From Algibacter sp. L1A34 (GTDB lineage: Bacteria; Bacteroidota; Bacteroidia; Flavobacteriales; Flavobacteriaceae), in assembly GCF_009796805.1 (NCBI RefSeq), contig NZ_CP047029.1, positions 2,366,501 through 2,430,500 of the forward strand: 64,000 bases of DNA, read 5' to 3'. Made by a program: the position numbers and the translations under genes. This document shows, in pieces, positions 28,029 through 38,600 of the stretch. A model generated the notes under the pieces. That model saw only the letters and a list, made by a program, of their open reading frames with translations, was not told the origin of the DNA and did no database searches. Numbering within the stretch: the stretch's first letter is position 1; each line of letters starts with the position of its first letter.

Positions 28029-29348
28029 ATGCATAGTTTAAAAGAATTAATTACCTTAGATGCACAAAATGAATACGAAAGTGCATACGATTTGTCAGTA
28101 AACAAAAAATTTTCAACCCCAAAAATCTATTCAGCGAGCGGTGATTTAAAAAAGCGCTGGTATCTCTATTTCTCGTACCGACACCCAAAAACCGGTAAGT
28201 TAAAACGGGTAACACCATTTTATGGCAATGCCAATAAATATAAAACGAAGGAAGAAAGACTCTCCGTTCTGGTTACTTATAGAAAAGTGTTATTAAAGCT
28301 ATTAAAACAGGGTTATAACCCATATGATAACAATAAGGAGCTCTATTTACGTTTAAAGACCAAGGAAAACCTTAAAGAGCAACATGTTTTAGATCATGCA
28401 GAAAACAAAAGCTTGACTACTGTTGACGATAAACCAGCGATGACTTTGCAAGATGCTTTTGATTTTGGATTGAAACAAAAAGAAAAGATCGTAAATTCAA
28501 CTACCAAAAGAAGTTATGACAATCGTGTAAAGAATTTTTTAGTGTGGCTGAATGAAAACCATTCAGAGCTTAAGACTATCAACAACTTAAACAAACGAGT
28601 AGTTTCAGGCTTTTTAAACGAGATATTGGAGAAAACAAGTGCACGGAATAGGAATAATTTTCGAACGGATTTAAGTAGTATCATGCAAGTCCTAGAAGAC
28701 AATGATATTGTAAAATTAAATTTTATTAAAAAAATACCAGTTCTAAAATCCATACCAGAAAGAAACAAAACCTATACAACCGAAATTCAAGAAGATATTT
28801 TTGAATACTTGGAAAAGAAAGATCCTATACTTTTGCTTTACATCAAATTTATTTCCTATAATTTTCTGCGTCCCATAGAGGTGTCAAGGTTAACTGTAGG
28901 TGATATAAACACGAAAGATAGGACCATACAGTTTAAGGCAAAGAATAGCCCGTTAAAAACAAAAATTATTCCAGAAATTTTATGGGATGATTTGCCGGAT
29001 TTATCTGAATTAAATAAAGAATGGGTTTTATTTACACCTCTGCAAATTGGAGGTGTCTGGGAAACGCAAATTAACAACAAAAGGGACTACTTTTCAAAGC
29101 GCTTTAAAAAGGTTGTAAAAGACCATTTTGAGTTGAATAAAGATTACGGACTGTACAGTTTTAGGCACACCTATATAACTAAACTATACCGTGCACTAAT
29201 GAACGATTCGTCACCTTTTGAAGCAAAAAGTAAACTTATGTTGATAACTGGTCATTCTTCAATGAGCGCACTAGAAAAATATTTACGAGATATTGACGCT
29301 GAATTGCCAGCCGATTATTCCGAAATGTTAAAGAATACTCATGGGTAA
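28029..29348 (+). CDS. Tyrosine recombinase / integrase of island 1
   Basis: A 439-residue site-specific recombinase. The C-terminal catalytic domain shows the first Arg in NFLRPIEVSRL, the box LYSFRHTYITKLY, and the His and nucleophile Tyr in ITGHSSMSALEKYL. An N-terminal SAM-like core-binding domain spans about residues 140-240. It lies next to attL and is clearly related to the second integrase at 59118 (shared FLRPIEV, KNxPxKxKIIP, GLYSFRHT). It overlaps the next gene by 8 bases. Confidence 0.93.
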   Translation: MHSLKELITLDAQNEYESAYDLSVNKKFSTPKIYSASGDLKKRWYLYFSYRHPKTGKLKRVTPFYGNANKYKTKEERLSVLVTYRKVLLKLLKQGYNPYDNNKELYLRLKTKENLKEQHVLDHAENKSLTTVDDKPAMTLQDAFDFGLKQKEKIVNSTTKRSYDNRVKNFLVWLNENHSELKTINNLNKRVVSGFLNEILEKTSARNRNNFRTDLSSIMQVLEDNDIVKLNFIKKIPVLKSIPERNKTYTTEIQEDIFEYLEKKDPILLLYIKFISYNFLRPIEVSRLTVGDINTKDRTIQFKAKNSPLKTKIIPEILWDDLPDLSELNKEWVLFTPLQIGGVWETQINNKRDYFSKRFKKVVKDHFELNKDYGLYSFRHTYITKLYRALMNDSSPFEAKSKLMLITGHSSMSALEKYLRDIDAELPADYSEMLKNTHG

Positions 29349-30060
29349 ACCTATTTTACATCAGTTTTATTTAAGCCTGATTCCGAATTTATTGACGGAA
29401 TTATTTTTCTTCATACCTAAAAATGAAATGAGTCAAGATATTATTGAAAAGTTTGAATTTTTTAAAACAACAAACATTTTCAATAAAATATATGTCATGG
29501 ATTATAACCAAGGTCCAATGGAATATAAAAATACAAGGAGTAATAAGCACCTTTTGTTAAAAACAAGTGATCTGGACAAAAATTTATTTAGCTTATTGGA
29601 AAAGAAGAGCGAAGTAAAGGAATATGAATTTGATTATATTCTGGAGAAGTATTTTGAATTAGCGGAATGTTTGTTTTATATAACGAATTGGATGAAAGAC
29701 AACATGGCTCAAATGGATCAATATAGCGATGGTGTTTTGGGTCTATTCCATATCCAGTCCCTAAATTATAAAAAACATTTCGAGAGTTTGGTCAAGAACT
29801 TTTATCCAAGCAGGGCTATTCTTCCTAAGGGAAACTTTAATGCCCAACATTTAATAGAGACCTATTTTCCAGATATTGAAAGTGGATATAACAACTCAAA
29901 GAAAAGAACGGTTACCGCACCAATAGTTCAAATAGAGAACCAATTGGAAAAGAAGCCACAACAAAAAAAACTACACAAAACACCATTGGTTACAGATTTA
30001 GAGGCAGAAACAGTGCTATTAAAGCATGTATTTAATTTAGATATTAAACAGCTAAAATGA
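29341..30060 (+). CDS. Unknown protein coupled to integrase 1
   Basis: A 239-residue protein I do not recognise. It is probably soluble, with helices predicted by eye through residues 1-170 and a Lys/Gln-rich C-terminal tail. Its start overlaps the integrase stop by 8 bases, so both are translated together. The second integrase in this window is also followed directly by an unknown protein, which suggests an accessory role in integration or excision (inference). Confidence 0.6.
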   Translation: MGKPILHQFYLSLIPNLLTELFFFIPKNEMSQDIIEKFEFFKTTNIFNKIYVMDYNQGPMEYKNTRSNKHLLLKTSDLDKNLFSLLEKKSEVKEYEFDYILEKYFELAECLFYITNWMKDNMAQMDQYSDGVLGLFHIQSLNYKKHFESLVKNFYPSRAILPKGNFNAQHLIETYFPDIESGYNNSKKRTVTAPIVQIENQLEKKPQQKKLHKTPLVTDLEAETVLLKHVFNLDIKQLK

Positions 30061-30099
30061 AAATTATACGTAAATTACACGTGTAATTGACTCATAAAT

Positions 30100-30519
30100 A
30101 TGAAAAAAACTGAAATTTGTCTGCATTGCAACGACGATTATATCCCAACCCGCAGAGGTGTGCAGAAATTTTGTTCCAAATCCTGTAAGTCCAGATATTG
30201 GTATCTGAAACAAAATTACAGAAAAGATGTTGTAAAAGATTCTACTGAAGAAAAAGTTGAAAAGCAAAAAGCAAAAGTTGAAACAATGAGTCTATCAGGT
30301 ATTGGAAATGCTGTTGTAGGAACAGTAGTCGTAGAAGGGGTAAAACATATACTCACTTCGCCTGAAAACAAACCAGCCACAAAAAAAGATATTCAAGACC
30401 TCAGAGCTCTTATATTCGGTCGCTATTTACCCGTTAACAATACGGGCAAAGATTCAATGGGAAGATCTCCATTCTATGATGTTGAAACTGGGGATGTGGT
30501 GTTTTTGTTTCATTCATAA
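30100..30519 (+). CDS. Small zinc-ribbon protein
   Basis: A 139-residue protein. The N-terminus holds two Cys pairs in the pattern CLHCNDDYIPTR...FCSKSCKSRYW (residues 7-32), a likely zinc-binding site. It then has a charged Lys/Glu segment and a Gly/Val-rich hydrophobic stretch (about 66-85). Function unknown. It follows the integrase partner by 40 bases, probably in the same transcript. Confidence 0.65.
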   Translation: MKKTEICLHCNDDYIPTRRGVQKFCSKSCKSRYWYLKQNYRKDVVKDSTEEKVEKQKAKVETMSLSGIGNAVVGTVVVEGVKHILTSPENKPATKKDIQDLRALIFGRYLPVNNTGKDSMGRSPFYDVETGDVVFLFHS

Positions 30520-30722
30520 ATTTGTTATTTGGGTTCTATACCAAATCTTTTAATTGTGATTTATCCACTCGATAAAACAATTTTTTTAAATGGATTATTT
30601 AACTTTTCTTTATAATATGCGAGTGGTGCGTACATTTTTTCACATGTTTTACATTAACTTACTGAAAAGAATAAAAGATTTACATTAATTTTGTGTTTTA
30701 ATACTTTCCTAAATTCTGAGAT

Positions 30723-31322
30723 TTGTTAGAAAAAAGACAACAATTACCCCAAGAACAATTCATAGATACAGATTATTTCATTTACTGCTTAGAAGCGGTA
30801 GAAGATGTAGAAATAAATCTGGTTACTGAAGCTCAAAAAAAACTAAAACATTTAACCACGCAATATGGAGTTGCTAGTATTTATAATACATGCGACACCA
30901 TTGAAGGATTAGAAGACAACTTAAACACATTAGTTTTAGGAGATCATAGTTTTAAAGATTACGAAATAATTTACCTAGTTATTACAGGTGAAGCTAATAG
31001 TATTTGTTTAAATGACTATTACTACAGTTTACAAGAAATTGCAGAAATTTTTGAAGGACGATTAGACGGAAAGATTTTACATTTTTCCAATGCAAAAGTT
31101 TTAGATTTAGACGAAGAAGAAGCTCAATATTTTTTAGACATTACTGGAGCAAGAGGTATTTCTGGATACGGTAATGTTTCTAACGGAATTACTAGCTCAA
31201 GTCTGGATATAGCCTTTTTTAACTTATTTAACGAAGATGATAATATGCTAGATGTGGTGGAAGAGTTGCATCAAAGACATTATAAAATTTGTAAACTGCT
31301 TGATTTTAGATTGTATTATTAA
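30723..31322 (+). CDS. Small caspase/CHAT-like protein (DUF6642-like), probably inactive
   Basis: A 199-residue acidic protein read from a TTG start 30 bases after a perfect -7 box TAATTTTG (30686-30693). Strand pattern and the segments EIIYLVITGEAN, LQEIAEIFEGRL, KILHFSNAKVL and GISGYGN resemble the small caspase-fold proteins grouped as DUF6642. The positions where the family often has a His (FHG) and a Cys (SSC) hold Thr and Asn here. I am unsure of the family. It lies just upstream of the Gabija genes, but has its own promoter. Confidence 0.5.
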   Translation: MLEKRQQLPQEQFIDTDYFIYCLEAVEDVEINLVTEAQKKLKHLTTQYGVASIYNTCDTIEGLEDNLNTLVLGDHSFKDYEIIYLVITGEANSICLNDYYYSLQEIAEIFEGRLDGKILHFSNAKVLDLDEEEAQYFLDITGARGISGYGNVSNGITSSSLDIAFFNLFNEDDNMLDVVEELHQRHYKICKLLDFRLYY

Positions 31323-31444
31323 GCTAAGGATGTTATAGTTTTATCCTGGGGATGAATCTATTTAGAACACAGATGGCGCGTTGGCAATATTATGATGTTC
31401 CTGATGTGTATGGAATGGGATTATTATTTCTAATTTTCAATCAA

Positions 31445-31490
31445 TTACGGAATTCCGTAAATAACTTCTTGTTAATTTTTTCTATCTTTG
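31445..31490 (+). promoter_or_regulatory. Gabija promoter with 16-bp palindrome
   Basis: A perfect -7 box TATCTTTG (31483-31490) lies about 95 bases before gajA. The perfect palindrome TTACGGAATTCCGTAA (31445-31460) sits where the -33 contact should be (centre about 30 bases upstream of the box). The only other TTG (31469-31471) is too close. An operator is likely. Confidence 0.5.
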
Positions 31491-31585
31491 AGAGACAGCG
31501 TTTTGAGTAATAAATTCTCCCTAAACACTATCTCAAACTAATACTGTTTTATAGTTCTTGTACTATAAGTCACAACTATTTATGT

Positions 31586-33742
31586 ATGAAAATTAAGAAG
31601 ATTAAAATTGAAAACTATAGACTTTTAAAACAGTTTTCAATTGATTTAGAAGAAATAATGTCTTTAGTGATTGGAAAAAACAATACAGGAAAGACTTCAC
31701 TATTAACGGTTATAAATAGTTTTTTAAATGGTTCAGATAAGAGCAGGTTTTCATTTGATGATTTCAATATCGATTTTAAAAATGAATTAAGAACTTTAAT
31801 TGAAGAAGATATACCGCAACAAGAGAATTATAAATCAGTCGGTATAAAGCTTAAGCTTTTTATAGAATATAATGAAGATGATAACTTAGCTAACCTTAGT
31901 AGAGTTATGATGGACTTAGATCCTGAAAACAAGTTTGTTGTTTTAGGTTTTGAATATCATTTAACATATGATTCATTAGAGAGAATTAAGCATAAGTATG
32001 CTGAATTTCAAGCTAAAGAAGTTGTAAAACTTGGTGAAGACGAAAACTATAGACAGAGAGATATATTTTATTTTTTAAAGGTATATCAAGGAGATTTTTT
32101 TAAATCTAGTCGAAAATCTATAGAGTACAATAGAATTGATGAAATTGAAAATGATGATAATTTCATTGATTTAGATTCTCCAGAGAAAATATCTACTAAA
32201 GATATTATAAGCTTTAAATTTATTAGCGCTAAAAGAAGTGTTACCAATAAGGAGAATGATAAAGCATTGTCAGGTCAAACGTCAGAAATTTATAATGAAA
32301 CAGAGAAAACTGATGAGCAAAATGAGAAAATAGAGCAATTTAAAGAAGAACTAATATCAACAGATTATACTCTATCAGAAATTTATGAAACTCTATTTGA
32401 AGATGTTATTGAACAAGTTCGATTATTTGGAGGTATAAAAAGTGATGATTCCACCATTAAAATAGAATCTTCTTTACAACACAGGGAGTTATTGTCAGGA
32501 AATACAACAGTTATGTACAAACATAATGATACAACTTTACCTGAATATAACAATGGTTTGGGGTATATGAATTTGATTAGTATGATATTTCAAATTGAAA
32601 TATTAATACAAGAATTTAAAAAGAGTAAAGATGAAAAGCCTGCTGATATAAACTTATTATTTATTGAAGAGCCTGAAGCACATACACATCCTCAAATGCA
32701 GTATGTTTTTATTAAAAACATTAAATCTTTGCTTAAAAGGGGGATTGTTCGTGAAGATGGTGATAATAGAGAGTTACAAGCAGCAATAACAACACATTCT
32801 TCACATATCGTTGCTGAAAGTGTTTTTGATGATATTAAGTATTTAAAAAAAGATGGAGAGAACAGTGTTATCTCTAAAAATCTAAAAAGCCTAGAGAAAG
32901 AGTACACTGATAATGGGGAAGAAGAAAACTATAGATTTTTAAAACAGTATTTAACTTTAAATAGGTCAGAATTATTTTTTGCAGATAAAGCAATATTAAT
33001 AGAAGGTGATACTGAAAGATTACTTTTACCTGCGATGATGAAGAAAATTGATCAAGATTGCACCACCAATCAATTATTATCTCAAAATATTTCAATTATA
33101 GAAGTTGGTGCACATTCTCAAATATTTGAAAAATTTATTGATTTTATTGATTTAAAAAAATGTCTTATTATAACCGATATCGATAGTAACTACGATGAAT
33201 TAAAACTTGAAGATGATGGAGTTACGGCTAAGAAGCACGCTAATGGTAACGATAAAATGAAAACCATAAAATGTACTCCCAGTAATCCAAATGCAAATTA
33301 TACTTCTAATAACTCATTGATTTTCTTTCATGAAAAGACCAAGAATCTAAACTATTTTAAAAACCTCTCGTTTGATTGGAAAATACTGAGGAAAAACAGA
33401 AAAAAAGAATGGGTTTCAAATCGAAAAGGCAAGCTGTTATTAGCGTACCAAATTGAAGAAGATGGTTACCATGCAAGAAGTTTTGAGGATGCCTTTTTTA
33501 AAATCAATAGAGATTTTATCCTTAACAATACTTTTCCTTCTTTAACTTCTAAATGGGTTAAAAAATATCGAAATAACGAAATTGATGAATTTATTCTAGC
33601 CGAAAAGGCTATTGAAAAGAAGCCTCCATTTGCAATAGAAGTTTTATTAAATAGTGAAATGTCACCTGAAGGTAATCAGTTTATTAATTGGAATACTCCA
33701 CTATATATTTCAGAAGGTTTATTATGGCTACAAAAAGATTAA
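31586..33742 (+). CDS. gajA: Gabija nuclease GajA (OLD-family ATPase-Toprim)
   Basis: DNA endonuclease of the Gabija antiphage system; in the known system the ATPase domain senses nucleotides and the Toprim domain nicks DNA. Walker A GKNNTGKT (residues 30-37), a long coiled insertion (about 100-310), Walker B LLFIEEPEAHTHPQ (Glu361), the His switch TTHSSHI, then Toprim ILIEGDTER (Glu473) and ITDIDSN (Asp531, Asp533). At 718 residues it is longer than the founding GajA (about 580), mostly by insertions. It is 13 bases ahead of a UvrD-type helicase gene, the Gabija arrangement. Confidence 0.9.
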   Translation: MKIKKIKIENYRLLKQFSIDLEEIMSLVIGKNNTGKTSLLTVINSFLNGSDKSRFSFDDFNIDFKNELRTLIEEDIPQQENYKSVGIKLKLFIEYNEDDNLANLSRVMMDLDPENKFVVLGFEYHLTYDSLERIKHKYAEFQAKEVVKLGEDENYRQRDIFYFLKVYQGDFFKSSRKSIEYNRIDEIENDDNFIDLDSPEKISTKDIISFKFISAKRSVTNKENDKALSGQTSEIYNETEKTDEQNEKIEQFKEELISTDYTLSEIYETLFEDVIEQVRLFGGIKSDDSTIKIESSLQHRELLSGNTTVMYKHNDTTLPEYNNGLGYMNLISMIFQIEILIQEFKKSKDEKPADINLLFIEEPEAHTHPQMQYVFIKNIKSLLKRGIVREDGDNRELQAAITTHSSHIVAESVFDDIKYLKKDGENSVISKNLKSLEKEYTDNGEEENYRFLKQYLTLNRSELFFADKAILIEGDTERLLLPAMMKKIDQDCTTNQLLSQNISIIEVGAHSQIFEKFIDFIDLKKCLIITDIDSNYDELKLEDDGVTAKKHANGNDKMKTIKCTPSNPNANYTSNNSLIFFHEKTKNLNYFKNLSFDWKILRKNRKKEWVSNRKGKLLLAYQIEEDGYHARSFEDAFFKINRDFILNNTFPSLTSKWVKKYRNNEIDEFILAEKAIEKKPPFAIEVLLNSEMSPEGNQFINWNTPLYISEGLLWLQKD

Positions 33743-33755
33743 AAATTAAAGATCT

Positions 33756-35624
33756 ATGGATGAATTTCAACAGATAATGAACCATATTGGAAATGGTAAC
33801 AATTTCTTATTAAGTGGTGGAGCTGGTAGTGGAAAAACATATACTTTAGTTCAAGTTATTAAAAAATGTATTGAAGATTTTCCTACTGCAAAAGTTGCTT
33901 GTATGACATATACGAATGCAGCTGTGAAAGAAATTGAAGAAAGAGTAAATCATAAAAACTTAAATGTTACTACAATTCACGACTTCCTATGGGATAATAT
34001 AAAGCATTTTCAAAAAGAACTAAAACAAAGTCTTACTGTTTTGGCTAATGATGATTTAATTACTAGAATTAATATTTCAAGTGTTAATCCAGTTCCTAAT
34101 GATTTTTTTGATGATTTAGAAAAAGGAATTCAATATAAAGAGTATTTACGTTTACAAGATGGTATAATATCTCACGACGAATTATTGATATTAGCTAATC
34201 ACTTATTTAAAACATACCCAAAACTAAATGACATACTAAAAGATAGGTTTAAGTTCATTTTTGTTGATGAATATCAGGATACCAGCAAATTGGTGATAGA
34301 GATTTTTTTAGAGCATTTTAAGCTAAGTAATAAAAAAAATATTATTGGTTTTTTTGGAGATGCAATGCAATGTATTTATGATAACACTGTTGGTAATTTA
34401 GATGCATATAAAGGTGAAGAAGATGACGAAGTTCGAGAAGTTAAAAAACTACAAAATAGAAGAAACCCAAAATTAATTATCGATTTGGCTAATAGACTTA
34501 GAACAGATGGTTTAGTACAAACTGAATCGGATGATGAAAATGCTCCAAATATGGATGAAGGAGGTGTTTTAAAAGTTGGAGATATTCAATTTTTATACTC
34601 TGACAATGAAAACATTAAAAAGATAAAAGAACATCTTAGTTGGAATTTTAGTGATTCAAAAAACACAAAAGAACTTAATTTAACTCATAATCTAATTGCA
34701 GATAAAGCTGGAATTAGAAACTTAATGAATATCTATAATAGTGATGGGGTATTAAAATACAAAAATCGAGTTCGCAAATACATTAAAGATAATGGAATTG
34801 ATGAAGATTTCTCTGTTATGACTTTTGGAGAAGTTTTAGATTTTTTAGTAGGTGTAAACCCTACAAATAGTATGCAACAGTTTATCGATAATAATCCAGA
34901 ATTATATGATGTCGCCAGGAATCAAAATTGGGATGTTTTTTCAAAAATATATGTAGATAAAGACCAATTACTTGATGATAAGAAACAAAATGAAGATAAT
35001 GAAAACAAAAAAGGTTCAAAAAGAGATGCTTTAATTAGACATTTGTTTAAAATAGAAACTAATATTTTTCTTTATTCTAACAAACGTTATAATGAGTTTT
35101 TAAGAGACACAGATTATAGATTTAACATTCGAAGAATAGAAGACAAAAGAGTTTTAAAAGCGAGTATCGAATCATTAATTAATGTTGGAGAAAAAACGAT
35201 TGAAGAAGTAATAAATGAAGCCAATGAAAATGGTGTTTGTTTAATTGATGATAAATTAGAAAGGTTTAAAATTGATAAGGAGTATTTATTTAACAGAGTT
35301 AAAAATGTAAAATATAAGGAGTTCCAAAAATTATTTATTTACTTAGAAGGTTTTACTCCCTTTTCAACTCAACATAAGACTAAAGGAGCGGAATTTGATA
35401 ATGTATTAGTGATTTTGGACAATGGAGGGTGGAATAATTATAATTTTAAAAACCTCTTTTTAGTTGCAGGTTCTGAATCTGTACTAGAAAGAACTCAAAA
35501 ACTATTCTATGTTTGTTGTACAAGGTCTAAAGAAAAATTGGCTATCTATTTCAATTCACCAAGTGATGACGTAATTGCAAAAGCTAAAGAATGGTTTGGT
35601 GAAACCAATGTAATACCTCTTTAG
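33756..35624 (+). CDS. gajB: Gabija helicase GajB (UvrD/PcrA-like)
   Basis: Superfamily-1 helicase partner of GajA. Motifs in order: Walker A GGAGSGKT (21-28), Ia MTYTNAAVKEIEERV, motif II FVDEYQD (171-175), motif III FFGDAMQCIY, motif V HKTKGAEFDNVLV and motif VI YVCCTRSKEKL (near 586). At 622 residues it is longer than the founding GajB (about 490), with extra material between the helicase halves (about 270-500). It is followed after 66 bases by a 1417-residue protein on the same strand with no terminator between. Confidence 0.9.
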   Translation: MDEFQQIMNHIGNGNNFLLSGGAGSGKTYTLVQVIKKCIEDFPTAKVACMTYTNAAVKEIEERVNHKNLNVTTIHDFLWDNIKHFQKELKQSLTVLANDDLITRINISSVNPVPNDFFDDLEKGIQYKEYLRLQDGIISHDELLILANHLFKTYPKLNDILKDRFKFIFVDEYQDTSKLVIEIFLEHFKLSNKKNIIGFFGDAMQCIYDNTVGNLDAYKGEEDDEVREVKKLQNRRNPKLIIDLANRLRTDGLVQTESDDENAPNMDEGGVLKVGDIQFLYSDNENIKKIKEHLSWNFSDSKNTKELNLTHNLIADKAGIRNLMNIYNSDGVLKYKNRVRKYIKDNGIDEDFSVMTFGEVLDFLVGVNPTNSMQQFIDNNPELYDVARNQNWDVFSKIYVDKDQLLDDKKQNEDNENKKGSKRDALIRHLFKIETNIFLYSNKRYNEFLRDTDYRFNIRRIEDKRVLKASIESLINVGEKTIEEVINEANENGVCLIDDKLERFKIDKEYLFNRVKNVKYKEFQKLFIYLEGFTPFSTQHKTKGAEFDNVLVILDNGGWNNYNFKNLFLVAGSESVLERTQKLFYVCCTRSKEKLAIYFNSPSDDVIAKAKEWFGETNVIPL

Positions 35625-35690
35625 AATAAGAATAAAGGTTGCATATTCCAAAACCTGAATAAATTAGTATTAAATTAATTATAAAATCAT

Positions 35691-38600
35691 ATGTTCAAAA
35701 AAATCAAAAATAGAGATGCTTGGTCTACGATAAGAGGTTTTGTATATCAAGTCGATCTTACTATTTTGAGGTGGTTGGATTTAAAATCGAATGAAGTTTT
35801 AGAGTTAGAAAAAGGAGAAGACATTGATATAGTTACCAGAGATTTGTCTAATCAAGAGATATCTAGAGATTTAGAACAAGTAAAATATAGAGAAGGTGGC
35901 CTATCATTAAATCAAACAGAAGTACTTGAACTATTATTAAATTTTTTCATTCATAAAAAGAACAACCCATCCAATAGAATCTTATATAGATTTATAACGA
36001 ATACTAGCTATGTATTAGAGAGACCAGCTCTATTTGTGAAAAGTAAAAGTGGAATAGAGACTTGGAACGAATTAAGAAATATAAAAGATATAAAAATAGA
36101 CGATAAACGGTTAATAAAAATAAAAACACATTTAACTCAAAAAATTAATAAAAAAATTTCTGAAGAATCAGAATTAAAAAAAGATTGGATAGCTTTTAAT
36201 GAATTAATTGAGGATAAAAAAAAATTAATTGGTTTTATTAAAGATTTTGAATGGAGTTTTAATAATGAGAATATTGAACAAATTGCTAATCGAGTTAAAA
36301 ATAAAATATCTGATAATTTTAGTACAGAAATAGATTCTACTGAGTTAATATATTCTAGACTTTTTCTTTTTGTTTTTAAACTTTTATGTAAAAAAGAATT
36401 AAAGCAATTAGATGAAGAAAAATTAAATATTCAAGCTGCATTACCAAAATTAGATTCGAGTGATTTAGAAGTTTTAGAAATATTGAATAAACTATTGTTT
36501 GATATTGATGGTAGAATTACAATATTGGAGGATAAAGTTGCTATTAATAGTGGCAAAATAGCTGAATTGGTTGGTGATGCTAAATTAATTGCAAATTCTA
36601 ATGCTGTTTTTGAATACAAAGTGAAAAACTTATCGATAAAATCGCCTCCAGTGATTCGAAATGGTTCACTTAGAGAAAAAAAAGTTGAAACTATTTTAAA
36701 CTATTTTAATAGTCACTCTTGGGTTGGATTTCAAGGAATAAATGGAACAGGGAAGTCTCAACTAGCCTCATTAATTAGTCAAAAATTTGAAAGCTATTAT
36801 TGGCTAGACTTAAGAGCTTACAATCAAGATTTAGAGAAATCATCTGCATTATTAGAAGCGTTTTTGTCCATTATATCTAAAAAGAATATAGATCATATTA
36901 GAAGTTTTTGGCTAGACAATATAATAAGCTCAGTACCAAATAATACATTAATTATTTTAAATGATATTCCTAAAATTGAGTTAGGAACTTCATTCGGAGA
37001 CTTATTCGTATTAATAGTAAACAAGTTCGAGAATTCCAAAATAAAGTTGTTGACTACTTCGAATTATAAAGTTACTGAGTCTATAAAGTCGGTTATATCA
37101 GATAGTTCACTTATAGAAATAGATAAGTTTGAATTTTCAGATGAAGAAATAAAAGAATATTTAAAAAATATCAAAGCAAACGAGTATGTACACGATTACA
37201 TTGATTTAATTGTATCTTTTTCAAAAAGAAACCCAAGACTTTTAAGTGGTATTTTAAACCATTTAAAATCGATTGATTGGGGAGAAAAATCTACTGACAT
37301 ATTTGACACGCTATTAAAAAAGAACTTCACTGATGGAGTACTAGATGATTCTCAACTTTTAATTAAAAAATTTATATCAAATAATGATTCTAAAGAGTTA
37401 CTTTATCGACTTAGTTTGATTTATTGGGATTTTGATTTTACAACTGTAAAGTTAGTATCAAACATAAATTTGAAAATCCCTCATCCATATGAAAGATTGC
37501 AAGATTTACTTAATTTATGGATACAAGAATCTAATGATAAACTATTTAATGTTTCTCCATTAATATCCGAAATCGGTAAAAAAAATTTATCAGATGATAC
37601 AATACAAAATATACATTTAGCAATTGCTAATTCAATAATTCAAGATGGATTGATTGATGAGATAAATGCATCTAGATGTATAACTTCTTTTTTAAATGGT
37701 AAAGACTATAACAATGCAGGTTTAGTATTAATTAATATATATAAAACAGCAACAAATCCATCACAGGTAAATCATTTATTAAGTTGGGGGTATTTTAGTT
37801 TTTGGACAGAATTAAAAATTCCCATTCAGATGGACATTATATTAAGGTCACATATCAGAACTGAACAAATTAGATTGCATAAAATTATAGGAAAAGATTC
37901 TAGTAGACAAAAGATATTTTTAGAGGAATATTTAAATGAATCTGGAATAACTACTTCAGAGAGGATATTAATACATCTTCAATGTCTTGGTTTTGAAGCA
38001 CACGAAAATATTTCAAAATTTTGGTTTCACATTGATGCTGTTTTAAATAATATAACTGAACTAGACAAACTGTATAAAGATGTAATTGATAAGGAAACTT
38101 TATCAGGAATTTTGTGGTATCCAATTAATGAATTCATTGAATGGAGTGATATTAAAAAATGGTTAGTAACAGTAAATATTTTAGAAGAAAAATTTGATTT
38201 TAATTTTTTTGAAAATGAAATTTCCCAAACAATAATATCTCTAGTTTCTTCAAAAATTATTAATCGAGAAGATGAAAAAAATGAAGTAGATCGTGACTGG
38301 AAAATAGTCTTGTCTAATTTGATTTTTTTAGCAGAATACTTTAGTAATCGTAACGAAGAAATTTTAGAAGCAGTAGTAATCAAAGAGATAATTTCAATTG
38401 AATGTAATATAAATAAAGATTATGCTAAATCTGAAAAAATAACTATTGAAAAGGCTAATTTATACGAGAAAAAAGAGGCTAAGTATTTATTGTATGAAAA
38501 TTTAGGAAAACTACAATATAGAAATGATGATATAAATTCTAGTAATATGTATCTAGGTAAAGCTTTGGAATTGAATTGTGTCAATCAATTAAATTATATT

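Noticed and set aside
28029-28040. Integrase 1 start as part of a tRNA read-through transcript
   Set aside because: A terminator with T-run lies directly before the start, so read-through is unlikely.
31352-31510. 52-codon open frame (MNLFRTQMARW...) before gajA
   Set aside because: It runs through the palindrome and -7 box of the Gabija promoter, has no ribosome-binding or similarity support, and is short for an AT-rich region.
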